A stretch of DNA of 64,000 nt from DASXAI01 sp963728985 (GTDB taxonomy: Bacteria; Actinomycetota; Acidimicrobiia; Acidimicrobiales; Ilumatobacteraceae). Below the pieces are notes generated by a model. The model was not told the origin of the DNA, did no database searches, and worked only from the letters and a program-made list of their open reading frames with translations. The translations under genes were made by a program, and so were the position numbers. Shown here piece after piece: positions 52,450-60,584 of this stretch. Each line of letters starts with the position of its first letter. Within the stretch, counting starts at the first letter, position 1. The stretch is from assembly GCA_963728985.1 (NCBI GenBank), contig CAVSME010000005.1:372001-436000 (forward strand), in the 5' to 3' direction.

Positions 52450-53984
52450 TCGAGCCGCTGGCGCAGCGCGAACCGCTGGGTCTTGCCGGTGGCGGTCTTG
52501 GGCAGCTCGTCGACCACCAGGACGCGCCGGGGCCGTTTGAACGCGGCCATGCGGGCGCGGCAGTGGGCGTCGATGTCACCGGGGTCGATGGTGCGGCCGC
52601 TGCGGGGCACGAGGAAGGCCACCGTCATCTCCAGCCCGTCGGCGTCGCGGGCGCCGACCACGGCGGCCTCCAGGACGTCGCCGTGCTCGATCAGAACGCT
52701 CTCGACCTCGGCCGGCGACACCCAGATCCCGCCCGCTTTGATCATGTCGGTGTTGCGGCCGAGGAAGGTGTAGTGCCCGTCGTCGGAGCGGGTGTACACG
52801 TCGCCGGTGCGCAGCCAGTCGCCGCGGAACGCGGCCTGCGTCGCCGCCGTGCGGGACCAGTACCCCGTGGCGACGGAAGGGCCTCGCACGTGCAGGTACC
52901 CGGGCGTGTCCGGCGCCGTCACCTCGGCGTCGGCCTCGTCGAGCAGCTTCACCTCGTAGCCGTCGACCGGCACGCCGGTGGTGCCGGGGCGCACGTTCGA
53001 CGCGGTGTTCGACAGGAAGATGTGGAGCGCCTCGGTCGATCCGATCCCGTCCAGCACAGGATGGCCGAACCGCTCGCTGAAGCGCCGCTGGAGACCGGCC
53101 GGGAGAGCCTCGCCGGCGGTGACGGTGAGGCGCACCGAAGCGAAGGCACCGGGATCGATCTCGGCGTCGAGGACGGCGGCCACGAACCCCGGGCTGGCGA
53201 AGAAGAGGGTGGCGCCGTGGGTCGCCACGAGGTCGGCCATCGCCGCCGGGGTCGGGGGATCGGGGTTCAGGATCGTGGTGGCGCCCACGGAGAACGGGAA
53301 CGTGAGCGAGTTACCCAGGCCATAGGCGAAGAACAGCTTGGCCACCGACAGGCACCGGTCGTCGGGCCGGATGCCGAGCACGGACGCGCCGTACGTGGAG
53401 GCGGTGGCCTCGGGGTTGCGGTGGCGGTGCATCACGCCCTTCGGCAGCCCGGTGGTGCCCGAGCTGTAGAGCCAGAAGCCGGGCGAGTCGGCCGTCGTGG
53501 GCGCCACCGGGGCCTCGGACGTGTCGGCGAAGGACGACCAGTCGTGGACGGGGACGCCGGGGCTGCCGGCGTCGGCGGCGCCCGTCACCACTGCCGCGCG
53601 GACGTCGCTGCTGTGCTTGACGATGGCGGCGAGGTGGGCGGCGTACTGGGGCGACACGACCACCACGCCGGCACCGGCGTCGGCCACGATGGCGGCCAGC
53701 TCGCCGGCGGTGAGCATGGTGGAGAGCGGGACGGGGACGACACCCGATCGCAGGCCGCCGAGGAACCAGGCGAGGAAGGCGGGCTCGTCGCTGACCACCA
53801 TCGCCACCCGCTCGCCGCGGCGGACGTCGAGGTCGCGCAGCGCATGCTGGGCCCGCCACATCTCCCGCTGCACGTCGGCGTACGTCATGCGCTCGCCGCG
53901 GCACACGACGGCCACGCGCTGGCCATCGCCGGCGTCGATGCGCCGGTCGAGCAACCACGTTGCCGCGTTGTAGGTGTCGACCAT
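52446..53984 (-). CDS. Benzoate-CoA ligase family protein
   Basis: 512-residue ANL enzyme. VDTYNAATWLLDRRIDAG is typical of BadA/BclA-type benzoate-CoA ligases. AMP motif YSSGTTGLPKG at 173-183, FFAYGLGNSLTFPFSVGATT, DGIGSTEALHIFLSN, TGDVYTRSDDGHYTFLGR and catalytic Lys in PKTATGKTQR. It should activate benzoate (or a close aryl acid) to the CoA thioester used by BoxB. ATG 53984, 17 bp after boxB. The gene order boxC-boxB-ligase supports the assignment. Confidence 0.93.
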   Translation of the reverse strand: MVDTYNAATWLLDRRIDAGDGQRVAVVCRGERMTYADVQREMWRAQHALRDLDVRRGERVAMVVSDEPAFLAWFLGGLRSGVVPVPLSTMLTAGELAAIVADAGAGVVVVSPQYAAHLAAIVKHSSDVRAAVVTGAADAGSPGVPVHDWSSFADTSEAPVAPTTADSPGFWLYSSGTTGLPKGVMHRHRNPEATASTYGASVLGIRPDDRCLSVAKLFFAYGLGNSLTFPFSVGATTILNPDPPTPAAMADLVATHGATLFFASPGFVAAVLDAEIDPGAFASVRLTVTAGEALPAGLQRRFSERFGHPVLDGIGSTEALHIFLSNTASNVRPGTTGVPVDGYEVKLLDEADAEVTAPDTPGYLHVRGPSVATGYWSRTAATQAAFRGDWLRTGDVYTRSDDGHYTFLGRNTDMIKAGGIWVSPAEVESVLIEHGDVLEAAVVGARDADGLEMTVAFLVPRSGRTIDPGDIDAHCRARMAAFKRPRRVLVVDELPKTATGKTQRFALRQRLE

Positions 53985-54001
53985 CTCGTTCCCCCGGATC
54001 G

Positions 54002-55411
54002 TCAGGCCCGCACGTAGTCGTAGTCGACCGGCTTCTGGTGGATGCCACTGGCGGGCGGCGCGATCCACGATGCCATGCGTCCGGGCTCGTGCACCGGCGC
54101 CATCAGCGACACCACGAACGTGTTGTCGTCGTCGGTCGGCAGCCAGCGTGACACGCTCGCGGTCCACTCGTCGTCGGTCAGCACCTTGCCGGCGGGATCG
54201 AGCCGGGCCGCCGCCATGTCACCGACGCGCCGGTTGAAGCCCTCGTGCGGCAGCACGAGCTCCTGGCCCACGTCGGCCAGGGTGCGGTTCCAGCGGTCGA
54301 CGCCCTTCTGGCAGTCGGCGGCGTAGTCCTCGCGCAGGGTCTGGTTGAGCGCGGCCAGCGCCGGCGCCTCGCGTTCGCCGACGGCGCCGTCGGCCAGCGT
54401 GGGTACGCGTCGCGTGGCGTCCATCAGCCGGTGGTCGTCGTTGCGCCGCTCCTCCTGGAAGCGGCCTTTCAAGCCGGCGGCGAAGTAGTTGGCGGCGTTG
54501 GTGGACGTCTCGGCGCCGAACAGATCGAGCGACACGCTGTAGTGGAAGTTCAAGTAGCGCTGGAGCGTGGCGATGTCGATGCCACCGAACGGACGGACGT
54601 CGTCGGTGTCGTGCTCCTTCATCAGCTCGACGGTGCGCTGCACGACGCGCCCGATGCCGGTGGCGCCCACGAACATGTGGTGCGCCTCCTCCTTCAACAT
54701 GAAGTCACACGTGCGCGACAGCGGGTCGAACCCGCTCTCGCGCAACGACGCCAACTGGTACTTGCCGTCGCGATCGGTGAAGTACGTGAAGAAGAAGAAG
54801 GACAGCCAGTCCGGTGTGGCCTCGTTGAAGGCGCCGAGGATGCGCGGGTGATCGGTGTCGCCGGAGTGGCGCTCGAGCATCTCGTCGGCCTCATCGCGCC
54901 CGTCGCGACCGAAGTAGCGATGGAGCAGGTACACCATGGCCCACAGGTGGCGGCCCTCCTCCACGTTCACCTGGAACAGGTTGCGCAGGTCGTAGAGGCT
55001 CGGTGCGGTCAGGCAGAGCTGGCGCTGCTGCTCCACCGACGCCGGTTCGGTGTCACCCTGCACGACGAGCAGGCGGCGCAGGTCGGAGCGATACTCGCCC
55101 GGCACCTCCTGCCACGCCGGCTCGCCCAGGTGGTCGCCGAAGCCGATCACCCGGTCGGGCTCGGGCTCGGAGAGGAAGATGCCCCACCGGTAGTCGGGCA
55201 TCTTGACGTAGCCGAAGTTGGCCCAGCCTTCCTGGCCCACGTCGATGGCCGTGCGCAAGTACACGTCGTGGTCCTGGAAAGCAGCCGGGCCGAGCGTCTG
55301 CCACCACTCGATGAACCGCGGGCGCCAGGACTCGAGCGCTCGTTGCAGGCGGCGGTCGTCGGCGAGGGCGACGTTGTTGGGGATGGTGGCGTCATAGTCG
55401 ACGGCGGTCAC
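54002..55411 (-). CDS. boxB: Benzoyl-CoA 2,3-epoxidase subunit BoxB
   Basis: 469 residues. Carboxylate di-iron motifs EEGRH (151-155) and EEAHH (241-245), with DYDATIPNNVALADDRRLQR, YVKMPDYRWGIFLSEPEPDR, FQVNVEEGRHLWAMVYLLHR and TSTNAANYFAAGLKGRFQEE strongly typical of BoxB. It inserts one O atom from O2 into benzoyl-CoA to give the 2,3-epoxide, with electrons from reductase BoxA, which is not in this window. GTG 55411. It lies 6 bp after boxC. Confidence 0.95.
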   Translation of the reverse strand: MTAVDYDATIPNNVALADDRRLQRALESWRPRFIEWWQTLGPAAFQDHDVYLRTAIDVGQEGWANFGYVKMPDYRWGIFLSEPEPDRVIGFGDHLGEPAWQEVPGEYRSDLRRLLVVQGDTEPASVEQQRQLCLTAPSLYDLRNLFQVNVEEGRHLWAMVYLLHRYFGRDGRDEADEMLERHSGDTDHPRILGAFNEATPDWLSFFFFTYFTDRDGKYQLASLRESGFDPLSRTCDFMLKEEAHHMFVGATGIGRVVQRTVELMKEHDTDDVRPFGGIDIATLQRYLNFHYSVSLDLFGAETSTNAANYFAAGLKGRFQEERRNDDHRLMDATRRVPTLADGAVGEREAPALAALNQTLREDYAADCQKGVDRWNRTLADVGQELVLPHEGFNRRVGDMAAARLDPAGKVLTDDEWTASVSRWLPTDDDNTFVVSLMAPVHEPGRMASWIAPPASGIHQKPVDYDYVRA

Positions 55412-55417
55412 CGCGCA

Positions 55418-57031
55418 TCACGTCCTGTTCTTGTCGTAGACGGGCCGCGAGCCCGTGCCGTAGCGGCGCAGCGCGCCTTCGGGTCCCACGGCGTTGGGTC
55501 GCTGGAAGATCCAGTTCTGCCACGCCGTGAGGCGGGCGAAGATCTTGGACTCCATCGTCTCGGGACCCACGAAGCGGAGGTTGGCCTCCATGCCGGTGAG
55601 GGCGTCGGGGGAGAAGCTGGCCCGCTCCTCGAGGCACAGCCGCACCTCGTCGTCCCAGTCGATGTCGTCAGGGGTGAACGTCACGAGACCGGCGTCGTCG
55701 GCGTCGGCGGCCAGCAGCTCCTTGCCCAGGAGTGCCTCGACCGCGTCGTGGGCATCTGGCCGGCCCCACACTCGGGCCGCCCACCGGGGGAGCCCGTTGG
55801 ACATCCGGTACCAGTTGGCGTTCTCGCTGAGGCGGAGGGTGGCGGGCGGACGGTCGTCGCCGGGCCACTGGCCGTCCAGCATGAACGACCGGTCGGCCGC
55901 CAGCACCAGCTCGGCCAGCACGCCGGCGAAGCAGCTGCCGGGCTCGACGAGCGTCACGATCGTGCGGGCTGACAGCTCGAGCCGGCGCAACGTGCGGGCC
56001 CAATAGAGGCGGACCTCCCGTGCCCGCCAACCCTCGTGCAGGTGCTCCTCGGTGGCGAGGACGGCCGCCGGGTCGCCCGTGGTGCGCAGCACCCAGGTGC
56101 CGAGCTCGGGCTCGTTGAAGCGGAGATGGAGCATGGCGTCATCGAACTGACGGCAGGCGGCGAGCAGCCACCCGTCGACGGCGTCGTCGCCCGGCGCCGG
56201 CCCCGAGATCGTGATCTCGGCGACGCCGAGGCCCCGGTCGTATCGCACGTCGACGTGGTCGTAGTGCCGGCCGTCCTCGTCGGTGGCGACCCTCAGCGGC
56301 TCCAGCGCGATGCCCGCGGCGTCGGCCGGCCGGTCGGATCGGGCCACTGCCGCCTCGGCCCGCTCGCGCACCACCTCGGCGAACCGGCTGCGGGGCGCGA
56401 CGGCGTCGACCAGGCCCCACGTGACCGCCTGCTGGCCCTTCACGCCTTCGGCGCGCGTCGCGAAGACATCGGCGCGGTCACGGCGCACGTGGCGCTTGTC
56501 GACCACGCGGGTGAGACCGCCGGTGCCCGGCAGGACAGCCAGCAGCGGCACCTCGGGGAGGGACACGGCCGAGGAGCGGTCGTCCACGAGCACGATCTCG
56601 TCGCACGCCAGGGCCAGCTCGTAGCCGCCGCCCGCGGCGGTGCCGTTCACGGCGGCGATCCAAACCTGCTGCGACTTGCTGGTTGCGTCCTCGATGGCGC
56701 AGCGCGTTTCGTTGGTGAACTTGCAGAAGGCCACCTTGTGGTGGTGGCTGGAGCTGGCCAGCATCTGGATGTTGGCGCCGGCGCAGAACACCTTGTCGAG
56801 CCCGCCGGTGAGCACGACGGCCGCCACCTCAGGGTGCTCGAAGCGAAGCCGTTGCACGACATCGGCCAGCTCGATGTCGACCGATAGGTCGTAGGAATTG
56901 AGCTTCAGCTCGTAGTCCGGGCGCAGGCCGCCGGCGGGATCGACCTGCAGCGTCACGGTGGCGATGCGGCCGTCGACATCGATGCGCCAGTGCCGGTACT
57001 GGCTGGGATCGGTGGCAAGGTCGATGATCAC
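55418..57031 (-). CDS. boxC: 2,3-epoxybenzoyl-CoA dihydrolase BoxC
   Basis: 537-residue tandem enoyl-CoA-hydratase-like enzyme: GGLRPDYELKLNSYDLSVDI, KVFCAGANIQMLASSSHHHK, CKFTNETRCAIEDATSKSQQ, GGGYELALACDEIVLVDDRS, SLPEVPLLAVLPGTGGLTRV. It opens the epoxide ring with water to 3,4-dehydroadipyl-CoA semialdehyde and formate. The frame is open to GTG 57055, but GTG 57031 is preferred. An AGGGG Shine-Dalgarno lies just upstream, and the candidate -10 at 57057-57062 would place transcription start inside the longer version. Confidence 0.95.
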   Translation of the reverse strand: MIIDLATDPSQYRHWRIDVDGRIATVTLQVDPAGGLRPDYELKLNSYDLSVDIELADVVQRLRFEHPEVAAVVLTGGLDKVFCAGANIQMLASSSHHHKVAFCKFTNETRCAIEDATSKSQQVWIAAVNGTAAGGGYELALACDEIVLVDDRSSAVSLPEVPLLAVLPGTGGLTRVVDKRHVRRDRADVFATRAEGVKGQQAVTWGLVDAVAPRSRFAEVVRERAEAAVARSDRPADAAGIALEPLRVATDEDGRHYDHVDVRYDRGLGVAEITISGPAPGDDAVDGWLLAACRQFDDAMLHLRFNEPELGTWVLRTTGDPAAVLATEEHLHEGWRAREVRLYWARTLRRLELSARTIVTLVEPGSCFAGVLAELVLAADRSFMLDGQWPGDDRPPATLRLSENANWYRMSNGLPRWAARVWGRPDAHDAVEALLGKELLAADADDAGLVTFTPDDIDWDDEVRLCLEERASFSPDALTGMEANLRFVGPETMESKIFARLTAWQNWIFQRPNAVGPEGALRRYGTGSRPVYDKNRT

Positions 57032-57056
57032 GAGATCCCCTCTCGTCGCCGCCACA

Positions 57057-57096
57057 GTACTACGAATCTCTCCAGGACCGTCAATGGTCTGTAGAA
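57057..57096. promoter_or_regulatory. Divergent boxC/paaX-like control region with candidate operator
   Basis: Only 71 bp separate the two start codons. On the minus strand TTGACG (57079-57084) and TAGTAC (57057-57062), 16 bp apart, form a good boxC promoter. On the plus strand TAGAAT (57091-57096) could be the -10 of the regulator, giving an almost leaderless mRNA. GACC-N6-GGTC (57076-57089) is an imperfect palindrome covering the boxC -35, a natural place for the PaaX-type repressor. Confidence 0.55.
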
Positions 57097-57102
57097 TGTC
57101 GT

Positions 57103-57978
57103 TTGGTGGCCGGCGCGACGTTGCGACCCCGAGCCGGTTCGAGCGCGAAGGCCTTGCTGCTCACCGTGCTGGGCGAACTGGTGTTGCCGCGCCACGGGTC
57201 GGCGTGGACGGGCACGCTCGTCGAGTCGCTCGGTCGGCTGGACGTGGAGGAGAAGAACGCTCGCCAGGCCATCGCCCGCTTGGCGGATGATGGCCTCCTC
57301 GCCAGCCAGCGCGACGGCCGGCGCGTGCGCTGGCACCTCACCGCAGCAGGGCGCGACCTGCTGACGACGGGTACTCGCCGCATCTACGGCTTCGGTGCCC
57401 CGGGCGGCGCCCGGTGGGACTCGCATTGGCTCGTCGTGCTGTGTCCCGTGCCGGAGGAGCAGCGGGCCAAGCGCCACCACCTGCGGGCCCGTCTCGGTTT
57501 CGCCGGGTTCGGCTTCCTATCGGCGGGCGTGGCCATCAGCCCGCACCTGGAGCGCGAGCAGGTCGCCAGTGCCGTGCTCCGCGAGCTCGGCCTGGTGAGT
57601 GGCGCGGCAGTACTGCGGGCGCGCGCCGGCGACCTCGTGCCCGATGGTGACTTGCTCCACCGGGCGTGGGATCTCGATGGTCTGGCCGACCGCTACCGGG
57701 CCTTCATCGCCGCCGCCGGCTCGCTACGTCCCGCTGATGGCGCGGAGCACTTCGCGGCGCTGGCGACCCTCGTGCACGAATGGCGGCGGTTCCCGTTCAT
57801 CGATCCCGAGATCCCCGACGAGCTCCTACCGTCGGCGTGGCCCGGGCATCACGCCAAGGCCCTGTTCGATGAGCGTCACGCCCGTTGGTCTCCTGCCGCG
57901 GTCGCGTGGTTCGCCGAGCGCGAGGCGGGTCAGTCGCCGCCTTCGTACTTGAACGAGAGCCGCACCCTGGCCCGGTAG
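57103..57978 (+). CDS. PaaX-type transcriptional repressor
   Basis: 291 residues. N-terminal winged helix SAKALLLTVLGELVLPRHGS, LVESLGRLDVEEKNARQAIA, RLADDGLLASQRDGRRVRWH is the PaaX family pattern. PaaX-like central (WDSHWLVVLCPVPEEQRAKR) and C-terminal (GHHAKALFDERHARWSP) domains follow. PaaX releases DNA when it binds an aryl-CoA such as phenylacetyl-CoA; benzoyl-CoA would be the logical effector here. Start TTG 57103 or GTG 57106 (adjacent codons). Divergent from boxC. The 3' end overlaps the convergent dodecin by 49 bp. Confidence 0.88.
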   Translation: MVAGATLRPRAGSSAKALLLTVLGELVLPRHGSAWTGTLVESLGRLDVEEKNARQAIARLADDGLLASQRDGRRVRWHLTAAGRDLLTTGTRRIYGFGAPGGARWDSHWLVVLCPVPEEQRAKRHHLRARLGFAGFGFLSAGVAISPHLEREQVASAVLRELGLVSGAAVLRARAGDLVPDGDLLHRAWDLDGLADRYRAFIAAAGSLRPADGAEHFAALATLVHEWRRFPFIDPEIPDELLPSAWPGHHAKALFDERHARWSPAAVAWFAEREAGQSPPSYLNESRTLAR

Positions 57979-58145
57979 ATCATGACCTTGCCGTCCTCGA
58001 TCTGCATGTCGAGTTGCTCGATCTCGGCGATGCGCAGATCCCGGAGGGTCTGCGACGCCCGGTTCACCGCCGCGGCGGCTGCCTTCTCCCAGGACTCGGT
58101 GCTCGTGCCTACGAGGTCCACAATCTTGTACACGCTCTCAGCCAT
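57930..58145 (-). CDS. Dodecin family protein
   Basis: 71 residues, the classic dodecin: SVYKIVDLVGTSTESWEKAA, AAAVNRASQTLRDLRIAEIE, DMQIEDGKVMIYRARVRLSF. Twelve copies assemble into a hollow sphere that stores flavin (and CoA in actinobacteria). ATG 58145 has a perfect AGGAGGTG Shine-Dalgarno. Overlaps the PaaX-type gene 3' end on the opposite strand by 49 bp, so the two may interfere transcriptionally. Confidence 0.95.
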   Translation of the reverse strand: MAESVYKIVDLVGTSTESWEKAAAAAVNRASQTLRDLRIAEIEQLDMQIEDGKVMIYRARVRLSFKYEGGD

Positions 58146-58206
58146 CCGACACCTCCTTGGTGCGAGCCCATTGTTCACCTCTTCAGCCTGCTTCGATAGA
58201 GGTGAT

Positions 58207-58596
58207 TCACCGCTCCGCTTCGTTGCGGGCGTCGAGCTCGGCCACGAGCTTCTTCGGGGCGATGACGCGGTAGGCCTCCGCGCAGATCTGGGCGAGCTCG
58301 TCCCAGTCGATGCCGACGTCGAGGCGGACGCCGAGCCAACCCCGCCCGCCGACGTACGGCGGGCGGAAGAACCGCTCGGGCTCGGCGTCGACGAGCTCGG
58401 CCTGCACGCCCGGCGGCGCCGCGCACCACAGGTGGGGGAACTGGTTGCCGTGGTGGCCGTCGCCCCAGTACATGACGAAGGCGGACTTGTCCCGCACGAA
58501 CCAGGTGGGCGCGCTGTGGCTCGGCCGCTCGGTCACCTGGGGCAGATCCATGCAGATCGCCCGCAGCCGCACGAGCGGGTCGGGGCGCTTCGCCAT
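58207..58596 (-). CDS. MmcQ/YjbR family protein
   Basis: 129 residues: PLVRLRAICMDLPQVTERPS, APTWFVRDKSAFVMYWGDGH, GWLGVRLDVGIDWDELAQIC, EAYRVIAPKKLVAEL. CyaY-like fold of the YjbR group, function unproved. ATG 58596. Closer to the common MmcQ form than the 44248 paralogue. Its upstream neighbour is the small membrane protein at 58610-58843. Confidence 0.88.
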   Translation of the reverse strand: MAKRPDPLVRLRAICMDLPQVTERPSHSAPTWFVRDKSAFVMYWGDGHHGNQFPHLWCAAPPGVQAELVDAEPERFFRPPYVGGRGWLGVRLDVGIDWDELAQICAEAYRVIAPKKLVAELDARNEAER

Positions 58597-58609
58597 CAGC
58601 GCGCCACCG

Positions 58610-58843
58610 TCAGGCCGTCGCGCCCTCGGTCTCGTTGGAGCTCGACGACTTCTTCCAGGCGATGAACCCGAGCACGGCGAGCACGAGGAGGATGAGGAGG
58701 ACGATGAGGCCCTTGCGGCTGCGCTCGTCGTCGGCCAAGTCGCCGAGCGTGGCGCCCACGGTCTCGAGGCTGTCGGAGGCGACCTCGGTGACGTCGGCGA
58801 GGGCGTCCTTCACGGTGTCGAGCGCAGTGTCGATCAAGGCCAT
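58610..58843 (-). CDS. Small single-pass membrane protein
   Basis: 77 residues. An N-terminal amphipathic half (IDTALDTVKDALADVTEVAS, LETVGATLGDLADD) is followed by one hydrophobic span, GLIVLLILLVLAVLGFIAW, and a short Lys/Ser tail. ATG 58843 with AGGTGG upstream. Lies 13 bp before the YjbR gene on the same strand. Not recognised; the N-terminal half resembles stress-associated YtxH- or CsbD-like helical proteins only in composition. Confidence 0.7.
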   Translation of the reverse strand: MALIDTALDTVKDALADVTEVASDSLETVGATLGDLADDERSRKGLIVLLILLVLAVLGFIAWKKSSSSNETEGATA

Positions 58844-58960
58844 GTAGCCACCTCCAGTGGTTTGGTCCCCACGGAACCTATCCGCGGCGGGAGGGGGGTG
58901 GCGCGAACTCGGTGCAAATGGTTGCTTGTCCGGGGGGGCGAACACACGTACGATCGAGGA

Positions 58961-60422
58961 ATGGAAACGGCGGTCGAGCACCTGGTCAGTGCGGTGGAGG
59001 CGCGGCCAGACGTCGTTTCGAACGAGGAGCTCGTGCAGGCGTTCGCCCCGTACGACCGGCTGACGGCGTGGCTGAGCGCAGCGGTCGACCGTGTCGACTG
59101 GGCGGCCGACGGTGCCGTCACCCGGGCGCAATGGCTCCGCACGCAGGCCCGCCGCTCGCCGCTCGATGCTTCTGTCTTCGCGCGGCGAGCGGGGCGGGTG
59201 GCTGCTTGTCCGGAGGTCTCGGCGGCGTGGCGTGGCGGCCGGTTGGCGACCGGTCAGGTCGACGCCGTCGCCGCCACTGTGAACGATCGCAGCGCGGTGT
59301 TGTTCAGCGAGCAGGAAGCGGCGCTGGTGCCAGCGCTCGCGAGGTTGTCGGTGGCCGACACCGAGACGGCGATGCGCCAGTGGGCGACCTACGCCGCTGC
59401 CGTGGTCGACGGGCCCGAACCGGTCGGGGCATCGCGGTCGCTGTTCCTGGATCGTGGTGTGGACGGTTGGGGCGAGTTGTCGGGTCGGCTCGACCCGGCC
59501 GGGTCCGCGGTCGTGACGGCGGCGCTCGACGCGGCCGCGGTGCCTGATGGCGACGGGGAGCCGGCGCGGACTCGTAGCGAGCGGCGCGCTCGACGCCTTG
59601 GTTTCGGTGGCCCGCCACTTCTTGGACCACGCCGATGTGGCGGCCACGTCGCGCGGGAGCCGCCCGGACGTCACGGTGGTGGTGACACTCGATGAGCTCG
59701 AGCAGCGGGCCGGGCGCACCCTCGACGGTGAGCCGCTCGACGCGGCGACGGTGGCGGCGTTGCTGTGCGATGCGGGTGTGCATCGTGTGGTGACCGACGG
59801 CGCCTCGGTCGCGCTCGACGCCGGGCGCACGACTCGCACGGTGGGGCATCACCTGTTCAGTGCGGTGGCGGTGCGGGACGGCGGCTGCCGGTTCCCGGGT
59901 TGTGATCTGCCGGTGTCACGGTGCGAGGCCCATCACGTCGTTCCGTGGCAACACGGCGGCGCCACCGACCAGTCGAATCTACTTTTGCTCTGCTGGCGAC
60001 ACCATCACGACTTTGCCCACCACCCGCAGTGGCACGTCAAGCTCCTGCCGGACGCGTCGGTCGAAGTGACCACCCCGGACGGTCGCATGCTTACCGGCCG
60101 CCCGCCGCCGCCTCGCCCGCCCCCGGTCCCATTGACAGTCGAAGCTGTCGCGAACGCGCCACAAGATCGCCCCGCCACCGGTCAGCCAACATCAGCGCGA
60201 GCGCTCGGCTGTCGTCTCGATCGTGATGCCGCCGCGTGCTCGTTGCGTCAGCGTGACCACGACTCGCTGGGGCTGCGCGGTGCCCATGATCTCGTCGGCG
60301 ATCTCGACCGCGAACGCCTCCGCGAACACGGCTCGGTCGCGGAACGACCACAGGTACAGCTTGAGCGACTTCGACTCCACGCACCACTGGCCGGGCATGT
60401 AGTCGATGACCACCGTGGATAG
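58961..60422 (+). pseudogene. DUF222/HNH endonuclease family protein, frameshifted (13E12-like)
   Basis: From ATG 58961 the DUF222 half is intact (LVQAFAPYDRLTAWLSAAVD, ARRSPLDASVFARRAGRVAA, GRLDPAGSAVVTAALDAAAV, ARTRSERRA). One extra base around 59589-59592 then shifts the frame. The second half continues in another frame: DALVSVARHFLDHADVAA, VTVVVTLDELEQRAGR, then the HNH part CRFPGCDLPVSRCEAHHVVP, WQHGGATDQSNLLLLCWRHH. The paralogue at 1-110 stops after RPPPPDR; here no stop occurs there, and the frame runs to 60422 against queF. It is probably a pseudogene, or there is a sequence error. Confidence 0.85.
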
Positions 60423-60584
60423 GTCGGGCTGGCCGGTGACCGGGCACAGCGACGTGACCTCGTCGGCGTTGAACCGCACGCGCGTGCAGCCGGGCGGCGC
60501 GGCGAAGCACTCCACGTGGGCCACCGGGTGGCGTACGGGCTGGCCGAGGATCGTGAGGTGATCGGTGGGGATGTCGGAGCTCAC
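60192..60584 (-). CDS. queF: NADPH-dependent 7-cyano-7-deazaguanine reductase (preQ1 synthase) QueF
   Basis: 130-residue unimodular (type I) QueF. Catalytic Cys47 in SLCPVTGQPD, QueF motif ESKSLKLYLWSFRD at 70-83, and PQRVVVTLTQRARGGI near the end. It reduces preQ0 to preQ1 with NADPH in queuosine tRNA modification. GTG 60584 overlaps the upstream membrane-protein stop in GTGA. No other queuosine genes are within the window, so preQ0 must come from elsewhere. Confidence 0.93.
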   Translation of the reverse strand: MSSDIPTDHLTILGQPVRHPVAHVECFAAPPGCTRVRFNADEVTSLCPVTGQPDLSTVVIDYMPGQWCVESKSLKLYLWSFRDRAVFAEAFAVEIADEIMGTAQPQRVVVTLTQRARGGITIETTAERSR

